Shown piece by piece: positions 23,073 to 32,806 of a DNA stretch of 64,000 bases. The notes below the pieces were generated by a model that was not told the origin of the DNA, made no database searches, and saw nothing but the letters and a program-made list of their open reading frames with translations. Source of the DNA: Halichoerus grypus (lineage: Eukaryota > Chordata > Mammalia > Carnivora > Phocidae); contig NC_135717.1 in NCBI RefSeq assembly GCF_964656455.1, forward strand, positions 143,172,308 to 143,236,307, written 5' to 3'. Position numbers and translations under genes: made by a program. Within the stretch, counting starts at the first letter, position 1; each line of letters starts with the position of its first letter.

Positions 23073-23250
23073 TGTTCCCTGAAAGCTTTCAGTACAGCTT
23101 TGGAGGACAAGAGTGAAAATGGCGGCCTCCAGTCTCCCTCCCAGAGGAGCTGAGAACTCAGGGCCCCACTCCTCAGTGAGCCCCCAGAGAAAAGCAGTCA
23201 ATCACTCCCATCTCCCCGGTCTCCAGCTGCACTCCATGCTCACCTGCCCC
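23073..23250 (-). other. L1-A partial 5' UTR fused to the inter-ORF region
   Basis: In sense orientation this reads 'GGAGATGGGAGTGATTGACT', 'GAGTGGGGCCCTGAGTTCTC', 'GGAGGCCGCCATTTTCACT' and 'CTTTCAGGGAACAAAAGC', which resembles an L1 5' UTR type of carnivores recalled from memory. It differs from the 5' UTR of the L1 at 24809. It joins directly to 'TAAAAGCCTAAAAGTAACA', which leads into ORF2 with no ORF1 between. Confidence 0.6.
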
Positions 23251-23315
23251 CCCCCAAATAAATAAATCAAAAAAAAATAAAAAAGAAGAAGAAGAAGAAA
23301 AGAAAATTACTCTTG
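23251..23315. repeat. C-run and A-rich simple sequence
   Basis: A run of nine C is followed by 'AAATAAATAAATC', an A-rich stretch and (AAG)n. It resembles the plus-strand tail of a SINE, but no SINE body precedes it: the 5' edge of L1-A does. Confidence 0.7.
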
Positions 23316-24795
23316 TCTTGGCTCCAAATGCATATACTTGCCCAGTGTGGTACTCATAGTTTCTAAAATTGTGACATTGGTCATGCTCTTCAGAATGACA
23401 AACTCATTACAGAGTTTGTCTACCATCCCTCTAGCGTCCTGTCACTTTACATCACTGAAGAAAAATGAAAATGGGAATAAACCTATAGCAATAAAGTTAA
23501 GACACCAATACTTTATTAGGAAGCTCAATTCTGTGAAAGCAAGAATGAGGGAAAGAGAGAAACAAAGTAAGGAAGAAGGAGTAGACAAAGTGGTACATTA
23601 CCAAGCTGGCCAGAATTCTGTAACTGAAGCAACTGGTTTCTTGGCTTCAGAGAGATCTTCAGAGGAGCATATGAACTACCACGTCCTGGAACAGACCATA
23701 GCCAGGAGAGCAAAGGGAGAATTCTTTTGCTGGCCTCTTCTTGTTCCAGCCCTATCCCTGTCCTCTTGTTCAAGTTCACCCCACCTCAGCCCCTCTAGAT
23801 TGTGTTACCCCCTCTCTGGGCAGGTTCTAGACCTTCTTCAGATCCACTAAAACCACTTGGTCAACACATGGTCAGGTTCTTCTTGCAGCTGGCACCTGGG
23901 ATATCTCATTGGACTAAAAGCACAGAAGCTACCTGAGACCACTAAGGTCTAGTCAAAAGATCTCAGGAGCCAACTTGAGAAGTTCTCACTGGAGTAAAAT
24001 GGAAAAAATTAGCAGCAAAAACAATACTGACTGCACAGTTATAAAACAGATCAAATATGTAAAAATCCCTGAATTTTTCATGATACTAAAAAAAAAAACA
24101 GACAACCTCATTTGTTTGCTAGGGCACCACTCTATTGTTTCGAAAACTGGCAAGTAAAGGAAATACATTAAGCATGTGTCTTGCCTTTCCTATGCAAACT
24201 GTATTTCAAGGTAACAAATAGCTAACATGGAAAAATTCTTTATAGTAGAACAGATAATTCCAAGATATAAGAAAACTAAGAAAGTCAACATTTTGCAATA
24301 CTTAGTGAAATAGTAATCTGGTCAAAGATCATCAGCGGTTGCTAAAACTGTTAGGTAGATGTTGATGGGGAACTTTATGATAAATGGATGAAACTGGTGT
24401 TCCTGGCACCCACTGAAGAATCCTCCTATCACTCAAAGTGGAGCGACCAGTCCTCATACCTCTTATTCTCATGTGATGCTATAGGAAGTACACAGTTCCA
24501 TCCAGACAATATTATCGCAAAAGGAAAAGGAAAAGGAAATTATTACAAGAGAAATTATTGCAACATTAATTTAATTAAGACTCTAATTCAAACTACCAGT
24601 TTTATGGAAAGCATTTAAAGAACCACACATTAACAACATGATGACGTGACACACCCCATGCAGCTATTCCATATTTCTGTTTTTTCTTTGTTCCTGTGAG
24701 GAAAAACCATTAGTTTGAACTACCACAGAAGCTGTATAATTATTATTCTTAAAGATTATAAATACATTGTCATTAAAGTCCAGAGTGATCTCAAG
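23316..24795. other. Spacer between two L1s, no recognised feature
   Basis: The longest frame (23338-23850 plus, 170 codons) has no recognisable domain. Part of it (about 23500-23930) has an LTR-like feel ('ACTTTATTAGGAAGCTC') but I cannot assign it. No promoter or exon is supported. Confidence 0.4.
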
Positions 24796-24817
24796 AAGGG
24801 TATCTGACGGAGGGGGG

Positions 24818-24828
24818 AAAGATGGCGG
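24818..24828 (+). promoter_or_regulatory. YY1-like site at the L1-B 5' end
   Basis: AAAGATGGCGG lies about 10 bases inside the element. In human L1 a similar site near the 5' end binds YY1 and helps set the transcription start. The role here is inferred from that similarity and position. Confidence 0.6.
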
Positions 24829-25134
24829 AGGAGTAGGGGACCCTATTTCAACTGGTCCCCGGAATTGAGCTGGATATCTACCAGACCACTCTGAGCACCC
24901 GTGAAACCAGCCTGAGATGTAAGAAGATCTGGATCTCTACAAACAGAATATCGCAGGCAGTTGGTTTTGAGGTACGAAGCGGAGAGCCGTGATCCTGCGG
25001 GCAGATATTGGAGGATAAACGGCCACGGGAGGGTGCCTGGACGTGGGGATCCTACACCGCCGGTGAGTGACAGCCTCGCGCGCTGCGGACGGGCACAGAC
25101 TCGCAGACCAGTAGCGTCGGGAAAGGACTTTAGG

Positions 25135-25341
25135 GCAACCCCCGGAGTGGAAAACCAGACCGGCGGGGTCGCGCACACGCAAACCGCAGCCACCCAGACA
25201 GAAACCCGGAGCAACGGTCACGCGCACACGTGAACTGCAGCATCCGAGATGGAAAGCCGGTGCGCCGGGGTCCCGCCGGTGAACTGCAACCCCCAGGGGT
25301 GGAAACCCCAAGCGGTGGAGTCGCGGGCGTGCACACGAACT
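25135..25341 (+). repeat. Four diverged ~50-bp tandem units in the L1-B 5' UTR
   Basis: Units begin GCAACCC or GCAGC(C/A) and end with an (A)AC(C/T) phrase: 25135-25185 (51 bp), 25186-25236 (51 bp), 25237-25285 (49 bp) and 25286-25341 (56 bp). Each has a 'GGAAA' or 'GAAAC' core, a CGG/CGC-rich middle and usually 'GCACACG', ending 'GAACT' or 'AAACC'. They are diverged from one another. They recall the monomers of rodent L1 promoters in arrangement only. Confidence 0.7.
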
Positions 25342-25839
25342 GGGAGCAGCTGGCGGTTTTAGAAGGACAAAGGGCAGAGACGTGCCCCGACCTGGAGGCA
25401 GGACTGGGAGCACTGCAGAGGGGCGCACAACCCAGGCCGCTGCAGTTTATAGCAGCACGGACAGAAACGGAGATGGTGTGGCCTGGAGAGCTCACTGAAG
25501 AACAGACTGAGGTCTCTCTGCTCTGAGGCAGAGGGTTGGAAACGGTCTCTTCTGCTCTGACTCGCGGAAGAGACGCGGAAAGCCGCCAGGGAAAGGAGCC
25601 AGAGAACCAAAGCCCCAAAGACTGATTCCCACTGAGCCCATCCCCCGCCACAGGGGCGCAGGGCAACTCCGCCCAAACAGGGTTGCCTGAGTAACAGCAC
25701 GGCAGGCCCCTCCCGCAGAAGACAGGCTGGGAAAACAAGAGGCCAGCAACCCTAAGATCCCAAGAAAACAGGTGCATCTTGCTTGGGTTCTGGTCAATAA
25801 TTTGGACTCTATACGTTCCTTCAAACACCCATCAAGAGA

Positions 25840-26730
25840 ATGACTAGGAGGAGGAGCCCCCAAAACAGAAAAGACTCAGAGATTATGACTTACGCTGCAG
25901 ATTTACAAATGGATGCAGATATAACCAAGATGTCGGAGATGGAATTCAGGCTAGCAATTGTGAAGACAATGGCTAGAATGGAGAAATCAATTAATGGCAA
26001 CATAGAGTCTCTAAGGGCAGAAATAAAAGGGGAATTGGCAGAACTTAAAAATACTATCAATGAGATCCAATCCAATCTAGATAATCTAACAGCTAGGGTA
26101 ACTGAGACAGAAGAGAGAATAAGCGATCTGGAAGACAGTATAATAGATAAAAAGGGAAAAGAGGAGGCCAGGGAAAAACAACTCAGAATCCATGAAAACA
26201 GAATCAGAGAAATAAGTGACACCATGAGGCGTTCCAATGTCAGAATAATTGGAATCCCTGAGGGAGTGGAGAGAGAGAGAGGGCTAGAAGATGTATTTGA
26301 GCAAATCATAGCTGAGAACTTCCCTAATCTGGGGAATGAAACAAACATTCGAGTCCTAGAGGCAGAGAGGACCCCTCCTAAGATCAAGGAAAACAGGCCA
26401 ACACCCCAGCATGTAATAGTAAAACTTGCAAATCTTAGAACCAAGGAAACCATCTTAAGGGTGGTTAGGGGGAAGAGATTTCTTACGTACAGAGGGAAGA
26501 ACATCAGAATAACGTCAGACCTATCCACAGAGACCTGGCAAGCCAGAAAGGCCTGGCAAGACATATTCAGGGTACTAAATGAGAAGAACATGCAGCCAAG
26601 AATACTTTATCCGGCAAGGCTTTCATTTAGAATGGATGGAGAGATGCAGAGCTTCCACGACCGGCAGAAGTTGAAAGAATATGTGACCACTAAGCCGGCC
26701 CTGCAAGAAATATTAAGGGGGGTTCTATAA
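25840..26730 (+). CDS. L1 ORF1 protein (ORF1p), uninterrupted, 296 aa
   Basis: ORF1p is the RNA-binding, trimeric nucleic-acid chaperone that packages L1 RNA in the cytoplasmic ribonucleoprotein. The frame runs unbroken from ATG at 25840 to TAA at 26728. The basic N-terminus (TRRRSPQNRK) is followed by a heptad-rich coiled coil at about residues 35-128, an RRM at about 130-222 (RRSNVRIIGIPEG at 130-142, HVIVKL at 191-196) and the C-terminal domain at about 226-296 (YPARLSF at 257-263, then TTKPALQEIL). The human protein is 338 aa; the difference lies mainly in the N-terminal and coiled-coil part. ORF2 follows 78 bases later. Expression cannot be judged from sequence. This is a transposon gene, not a host gene. 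Confidence 0.95.
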   Translation: MTRRRSPQNRKDSEIMTYAADLQMDADITKMSEMEFRLAIVKTMARMEKSINGNIESLRAEIKGELAELKNTINEIQSNLDNLTARVTETEERISDLEDSIIDKKGKEEAREKQLRIHENRIREISDTMRRSNVRIIGIPEGVERERGLEDVFEQIIAENFPNLGNETNIRVLEAERTPPKIKENRPTPQHVIVKLANLRTKETILRVVRGKRFLTYRGKNIRITSDLSTETWQARKAWQDIFRVLNEKNMQPRILYPARLSFRMDGEMQSFHDRQKLKEYVTTKPALQEILRGVL

Positions 26731-26808
26731 AAGGAGAAAGACCCCAAGAGTGATCTACAACAGAAATTTACAGGGACAATCTATAAAAACAACGTCTTCA
26801 CAGGCAAC

Positions 26809-29800
26809 ATGATGACAATTAATTCATATCTTTCAATAATCACTCTCAACGTGAATGGCCTAAATGCTCCCATAAAACGGCACAGGGTTGCAGATTGGAT
26901 AGGACCCATCCATATGCTGTCTACAAGAGACTCATTTTGAACCTAAAGATACATCCAGACTGAAAGTGAAGGGATGGAGATCTATCTTCCATGCCAGCGG
27001 ACCTCAAAAGAAAGCTGGGGTAGCAATTCTTATATCAGACAAATTAGATTTTAAACTAAAGTCTGTAATAAGAGACACAGAAGGACACTATATCATTCTT
27101 AAAGGGTCTATCCAACAAGAAGATCTAACAATTGTAAATATCTATGCCCCCAACATGGGAGCAGCCATCTACATAAGCCAACTGTTAACCAAAATAAAGA
27201 GTCAGATTGATAACAATACATTAATTGTAGGAGACCTCAATACTCCACTCTCAGCAATGGACAGATCATCTAAGCAGAAAATCAACAAGGAAACAAGAGC
27301 TTTGAATGATACATTGGACCAGATGGACCTCATAGATATTTACAGAACATTCCACCCTAAAACAACAGAATACTCATTTTTCTCAAGCGCACATGGAACT
27401 TTCTCCAGAATAGACCATATGCTGGGTCACAAATCAGGTCTCAACCGATACCAAAAGATTGAGATTATTCCCTGCATATTCTCAGACCACAATGCTCTAA
27501 AACTGGAACTCAATCACAAGAAAAAATTTGGCAGAAATTCAAACACTTGGAAGCTAAAGACCACTCTGCTCAAGAATGTTTGGGTCAACCAAGAAATCAA
27601 AGAAGAACTTAAATAATTCATGGAAATCAATGAGAACGAAAACACATCGGTCCAAAACCTATAGGCAGTCCTAGGGGGGGAATACATAGCCATCCAAGCC
27701 TCACTCAAAAAAATAGAAAAATCCCGAATTCACCAACTAACTCTACACCTTAAAGAACTAGAGAAAAAGCAACAAATAACACCTAAGCCACGCATTAGAA
27801 GAGAAATAATTAAAATTAGAGCAGAAATCAATGAATTAGAAACCAGAAACACAGTAGATCAGATCAATGAAACTAGAAGTTGGTTCTTTGAAAGAATTAA
27901 TAAGATTGATAAACCACTGGCCAGACTTATCCAAAAGAAGAGAGAAAGGACCCAAATTAATAAAATTATGAATGAAAGGGGAGAGATCACGACCAACACC
28001 AAGGAAATAGAAACAATTATTACAAATTATTATCAACAACTATATACCAATAAACTGAGCAATCTGGATGAAATGGAGGCCTTCCTGGAAACCTATAAGC
28101 TGCCAAGACTGAAACAGGAAGAAATTGACAACCTGAATAGGCCAATAACCAGTAACGAGATTGAAGCAGTGATCAAAAACCTCCCAAAAAAACAAAAGTC
28201 CAGGGCCTGATGGATTCCCTGGGGAATTCTACCAAACATTCAAAGAAGAAATAATACCTATTCTACTGAGGCTGTTTCAAAAAATAGAAACAGAAGGAAA
28301 ACTTCCAAACTCATTCTATGAGGCCAGCATTACCTTAATCCCCAAACCAGGTAAAGACCCCATCAAAAAGGAGAATTTCAGACCGATATCCCTGATGAAT
28401 ATGGATTCCAAAATCCTCAACAAAATCCTAGCTAATAGGATCCAACGATACATTAAAAGGATCATCCACCACGACCAAGTGGGATTTATCCCCGGGATGC
28501 AAGGGTGGTTCAACATTCGCAAATCAATCAATGTGATAGAACACATTAATAAGAGGAGGGAGAAGAACCATATGGTCCTCTCAATTGATGCAGAAAAAGC
28601 ATTTGACAAAATACAACATCCTTTCCTGATTAAAACTCTCCAGAGTATAGGGATAGAGGGAACATTCCTCAAGCTCATAAAATCCATCTATGAAAAACCC
28701 ACAGCGAATATCATCCTCAATGGAGAAAAGCTGAGAGCCTTTCCCTTAAGATCAGGAACACGTCAAGGGTGCCCACTCTCACCACTGTTGTTCAACATAG
28801 TACTAGAAGTCCTAGCAACAGCAATCAGACAACAAAAAGAAATACAAGGTATTCAAATTGGCAAAGAAGAAGTCAAACTCTCTCTTTTCGCAGATGACAT
28901 GATACTTTATGTGGAAAACCCAAAAGACTCCACCCTCAAATTACTAGAACTCATCCAGCAATTCAGTAATGTGGCAGGATACAAAATTAATGCACAGAAA
29001 TCAGTTGCTTTCTTATACACTAACAACGCAACTGTTGAAAGAGAAATTAAAGAAACGATTCCATTTACAATAGCACCAAAAACCATAAGATACCTCGGAA
29101 TAAACCTAACCAAAGAGGTAAAGGATCTATACTCTAGGAACTACAAAACACTCATGAAAGAAATTGAAGAAGACACAAAAAGATGGAAAAATCTTCCATG
29201 CTCATGGATCAGAAGAATAAACATTGTTAAAATGTCTATGCTACCCAGAGCAATCTATACCTTCAATGCCATCCCGATCAAAATTCCAATGACATTTTTC
29301 AAAGTGCTGGAACAAACAATCCTAAAATTTGTATGGAATCAGAAAAGACCCCGAATCACCAAGGAGATGTTGAAAAAGAAAAACAAAGCTGGGGGCATCA
29401 CGTTGCCCGATTTCAAGCTATATTACAAAGCAGTGATCACCAAGACAGCATGGTACTGGCACAAAAACAGACATACAGACCAATGGAACAGAATAGAGAA
29501 CCCAGATATGGACCCTCAACTCTCTGGTCAAATAATCTTTGACAAAGCAGGAAAAAACATGCAATGGAAAAGACAGTCTCTTCAATAAATGGTGCTGGGA
29601 AAATTGGACAGCCACATGCAGAAGAATGAAACTCGACCATTCTCTAACACCATTCACAAAGATAAACTCAAAGTGGATGAAAGACCTCAATGTGAGACAG
29701 GAATCCATCAAAATCCTAGAGGAGAACATAGGCAGTAAGCTCTTTGACATCGGCCACAGCAACTTCTTTCAAGATACATCTCCAAAAGCTAGTGAAACAA

Positions 29801-30615
29801 AAGCAAAAATGAACTTTTGGGACTTCATCAAGATAAAAAGCTTCTGCACAGCAAAGGAAACAGTCAACAAAACAAAGAGGCAACCCACAGAATGGGAGAA
29901 GATATTTGCAAATGACACTACAGATAAAGGGCTGGTATCCAAGATCTATAAAGAACTTCTCAAACTCAACACCCAAAAAACAAATAATCAAGTCAAAAAG
30001 TGGGCAGAAGAGATGAACAGACACTTCTTCAAAGAAGACATACAAATGGCTAACAGACACATGAAAAAATGTTCATCATCATTAGCCATCAGGGAAATCC
30101 AAATCAAAACCACACTGAGATACCACCTTACACCAGTTAGAATGGCAAAAATGGACAGGGAAAGAAACAACAAATGTTGGCGAGGTTGTGGAGAAAGGGG
30201 AACCCTCTTACACTGTTGGTGGGAATGCAAATTGGTACAGCCACTTTGGAAAACAGTGTGGAGGTTCCTCAAAAATTTAAAAATAGAGCTACCCTATGAC
30301 CCAGCAATTGCACTACTGGGTATTTACCCCAAAGACACAGATGTAGTGAAAAGAAGGGCCATATGCACCCCAATGTTCATAGCAGCAATGTCCGCAATAG
30401 CCAAACTGTGGAAAGAGCCGAGATGCCCTTCAACAGATGAATGGATAAAGAAGATGTGGTCCATATATACAATGGAATATTACTCAGCCATCAGAAAAGA
30501 TGAATACCCAACTTTTACATCAACATGGATGGGACTGGAGGAGATTATGCTAAGTGAAATAAGTCAAGCAGAGAAAGTCAATTATCATATGGTTTCACTT
30601 ATTTGTGGAACATAA
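26809..30615 (+). pseudogene. L1-B ORF2 pseudogene (endonuclease-reverse transcriptase)
   Basis: ORF2p would nick target DNA and reverse-transcribe L1 RNA. The ATG is at 26809 and the natural stop at 30613. A net 8-base loss near 26901 (compare 'GGATAAAAAAACAAGACCC' in L1-A) shifts the frame and gives a stop at 26938. Two in-frame stops follow at 27614 and 27662, the second beside a deletion of about 12 bases. A 1-base gain in an A run near 28187 and a 2-base loss near 29570 shift the frame again. Motifs survive in pieces: NIYAPN and GDLNTP in the endonuclease, FADD at 28887-28898 in the RT and the CWRGC...HCWWEC Cys motif near 30175-30240. The first endonuclease residues are in the wrong frame, so no complete product is possible. 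Confidence 0.95.
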
Positions 30616-30894
30616 GGAATAACATGGAGGACATTAAGAGAAGGAAGGGAAAAATGGGTGGGAGAATTGGAGGGAGAGATGAACCATGAGAGACTATGGA
30701 CCTGAGAAACAAACAGGGTTTTAGAGGGGAGGGGGGAGGGGGGATTGGTTAGCCCGGTGATGGGTATTAAGGAGGGCACGTACTGCATGGAGCACTGGGT
30801 GTTATACGAAAACAATGGATCGTGGATCACCACATCAAAAACTAATGATGTATTGTATGGTGACTAACATAACATAATAAAATTAAAAAAAAAA
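30616..30894 (+). other. L1-B 3' UTR with G-rich polypurine tract and poly-A tail
   Basis: The 3' UTR includes G4-A-G6-A-G6 at 30726-30743, a G-quadruplex-prone tract of the type kept in many mammalian L1 3' UTRs. The poly-A signal AATAAA is at 30876-30881, and a short A run ends the element. Confidence 0.9.
30876..30881 (+). terminator. L1-B polyadenylation signal
   Basis: AATAAA lies a few bases before the A tail of the element, as expected for an L1 transcript end. Confidence 0.85.
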
Positions 30895-30907
30895 AAGGGT
30901 ATCTGAC

Positions 30908-32562
30908 CTTCGATCATGTACTTTTTCAATTGAGATTTATTAGCCATCTACGGTAGGTCTAGCACTGCAGTAAGTGCTATTGATTCAGAAATGCACATAA
31001 GAGTCTGTCTCCTGGATTTGATCGTAGTTCCCTCAAAAGCCAGAACTCCATTCTTATGAATAAATTAACTGTGTGGAGGTATTGGGAAGGGAGTAGTGGA
31101 AAGAGCTCTGACCTAGTTGTCTAAATATCTGATAGCTGGTAAAGTAGATATTAGACATGATCTAGGACTATGTTAATGAGAATGGTAAGAGTTTTAATTT
31201 TGGAAATTAAAATGTAACTTTTTGGCATGGCATCATAAAACATGCTTTATTCTCAATTTGTCTGTGGTTTCTTTGATTCGAAAGTCCAGTTTATATAGAA
31301 TTGTTGGAATCAAAAGATAAGAAATCTTTAACGTTTGAGTATGAACTTTTAAAAATTGGGTTAGTAGGTATTTCACTTACTTATCTGTTAAAAAAAAAAA
31401 GAAAGAAAGTCTATTGTGGATAAATAATTTTGGTACAAAAGTCAACCAGAAGAGCAATAGATACTGTGTGTCATTAGTCACAAATGGATTTCTAAGAGAA
31501 TCAGCTGATTTTTTAAAATTTTGAAAGAAGAAGAATGGAACCTCTGGAATTTCATCTTCATGTGACAGAATCCAACAAGGAACCCCCACAGTGGTTGCTT
31601 TTTCCATGTCAAGCAAAGATTGTGTGTAAATTTGTCATGTAATCAGAACAATACATCACTTTTGTAGAGGGACTTTAGTTGCATCATTCTGTCCACTAAG
31701 CACTTTTTAATAATCTTGGCTGGGAAGAAAGCTCAAGAGAGTTGATAGTCTTTGAAATAATTTTGAACAAGAACCCTTCATATTTTATGAATGCATTTTT
31801 CAACAAATTAACTAGAGTTATGAGAGTTTGGGAAAATAGGCCCTCTGAACTTCCTGGGGTCAATGAGAGTTTAACTTGCTTTCAAAAAGAATCTTTCTGT
31901 CTTATTGGCCCTCTATGGGAAGCCTAAAGTCTACTACTCCTGCACTTAAATTTACGTCAAAGTCCCACTTTCAGAGGAAGAGACCAATTTAGCCATTTGA
32001 GTCTGGCAAAAAGGGCTCTTCAGCTTGCATTGAGGACAGTGACAAGAGGCTAGATTGAGGAGAAGAAAATTAGAACACCAGGAAATGGACTTCCTGGAGA
32101 TACCCTGAGCAGCTGAATGGGAGACTCTTTTAAGGGAAAGCTCTGAACCGGGGATGTGACCATGGTAATACAGTGGATGATTTTGAGATTATCTACCCAG
32201 CATCCCCGTTCTGGGAATTTCTTCTGATCTCAGTCCATCTCCTGGGTCCTCACAGGAGCCATTGTAACAGTACTATCTTTGAATGACTTGCTTGTAAACG
32301 GTGGATCTTAAGACCTCTGTATTTGTTTCTTCCCACATGTATAAAAGCACAGAGATAGTTGACCAACAGGGAGAAAAGAATAATGAAGCAGAGGCATAAA
32401 ATGATAAGAGGAATGATATGGGAAATAGAAAGACTCCTGAACATTGGTATGCTGGAAGATGTTTAACAACCCATTCCCCATTAAAAAAAAAAAAATTTTT
32501 AAGGCCTGATTATAACATTTGCCAATTACTATGGTGTAAATTCTCCTACCATAACTGATTTC
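30908..32562. other. No recognised feature
   Basis: Non-repetitive-looking sequence with short A runs at about 31388-31400 and 32484-32496. Open frames of 60-79 codons lack any domain. Confidence 0.4.
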
Positions 32563-32576
32563 AAACTACTAATGGG

Positions 32577-32792
32577 GGGCGCCTGGGTGGCTCAGTTGGT
32601 TAAGCGACTGCCTTCGGCTCAGGTTATGATCCTGGAGTCCCAGGATCGAGTCCTGCATCGGGCTCCCTGCTCAGCAGGGAGTCTGCTTCTTCCTCTGACC
32701 CTCCCCCACCTCATGTGCTCTCTCTCTCTCTCTCTCTCTCAAATAAATAAATAAAATCTTTAAAAAACAAAACAAAACAAAATAAAACAAAA
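32577..32792 (+). mobile_element. CAN-SINE, plus strand, well preserved
   Basis: Full length, 'GCGACTGCCTTCGGCTCAGG' variant with a (CT)n block and an A-rich tail with CAAAA units. A perfect 14-bp target duplication, AAACTACTAATGGG, is at 32563-32576 and 32793-32806. Confidence 0.97.
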
Positions 32793-32806
32793 AAACTACT
32801 AATGGG

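Larger units (their letters stand above)
18937..23250 (-). mobile_element. LINE-1 (L1-A), degraded, lacking ORF1
   Basis: In sense (minus) orientation the order is: a partial 5' UTR at about 23250-23073, a junction, a short inter-ORF region, ORF2 from an ATG at 22992 to a stop near 19185, and a 3' UTR to 18937. The 3' UTR type includes 'TGGTGAGCGCTGTGAATTG' and 'TGGGTGATGGACACTGG'. No poly-A tail remains at the 3' (left) edge, and I see no convincing target duplication. ORF1 and the rest of the 5' UTR are absent. From the number of lesions it is older than the L1 at 24809-30894 and inactive. Confidence 0.93.
24809..25839 (+). promoter_or_regulatory. L1-B 5' UTR, CpG-rich internal promoter region
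   Basis: About 1,030 bases with markedly higher GC and CpG content than any other part of the window, especially 25010-25350. L1 5' UTRs carry an internal pol II promoter. It contains a diverged tandem array at 25135-25341 and a good 5' splice-site match at 25063. Long antisense reading frames cross it (25130-25828 minus), which the low stop-codon density of GC-rich sequence makes easier. Confidence 0.85.
24809..30894 (+). mobile_element. Full-length LINE-1 (L1-B)
   Basis: A complete L1 of about 6.09 kb: 5' UTR 24809-25839, ORF1 25840-26730, inter-ORF gap, ORF2 26809-30615, 3' UTR, AATAAA at 30876-30881 and an A tail. A perfect 13-bp target duplication, AAGGGTATCTGAC, lies at 24796-24808 and 30895-30907, so both ends are certain. 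The start 'GGGGAAAGATGGCGGAGGAG' has the YY1-like AAGATGGCGG typical of L1 5' ends. ORF1 is uninterrupted but ORF2 carries several lesions, so the copy cannot retrotranspose by itself. Preserved duplication and ORF1 suggest moderate age. Confidence 0.98.

Noticed and set aside
23338..23850. 170-codon plus-strand frame between the two L1s
   Set aside because: No domain, no start or splice context, and it crosses sequence that looks like a possible old LTR. It is kept as unassigned sequence.
25010..25350. CpG island suggesting a host gene promoter
   Set aside because: The CpG-rich stretch lies wholly inside the L1-B 5' UTR, where an internal promoter is expected. No host exon follows.
25890..26591. 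233-codon minus-strand frame opposite L1 ORF1
   Set aside because: It lies exactly opposite an intact coding frame with strong domain matches, so it is a shadow of ORF1 codon use.
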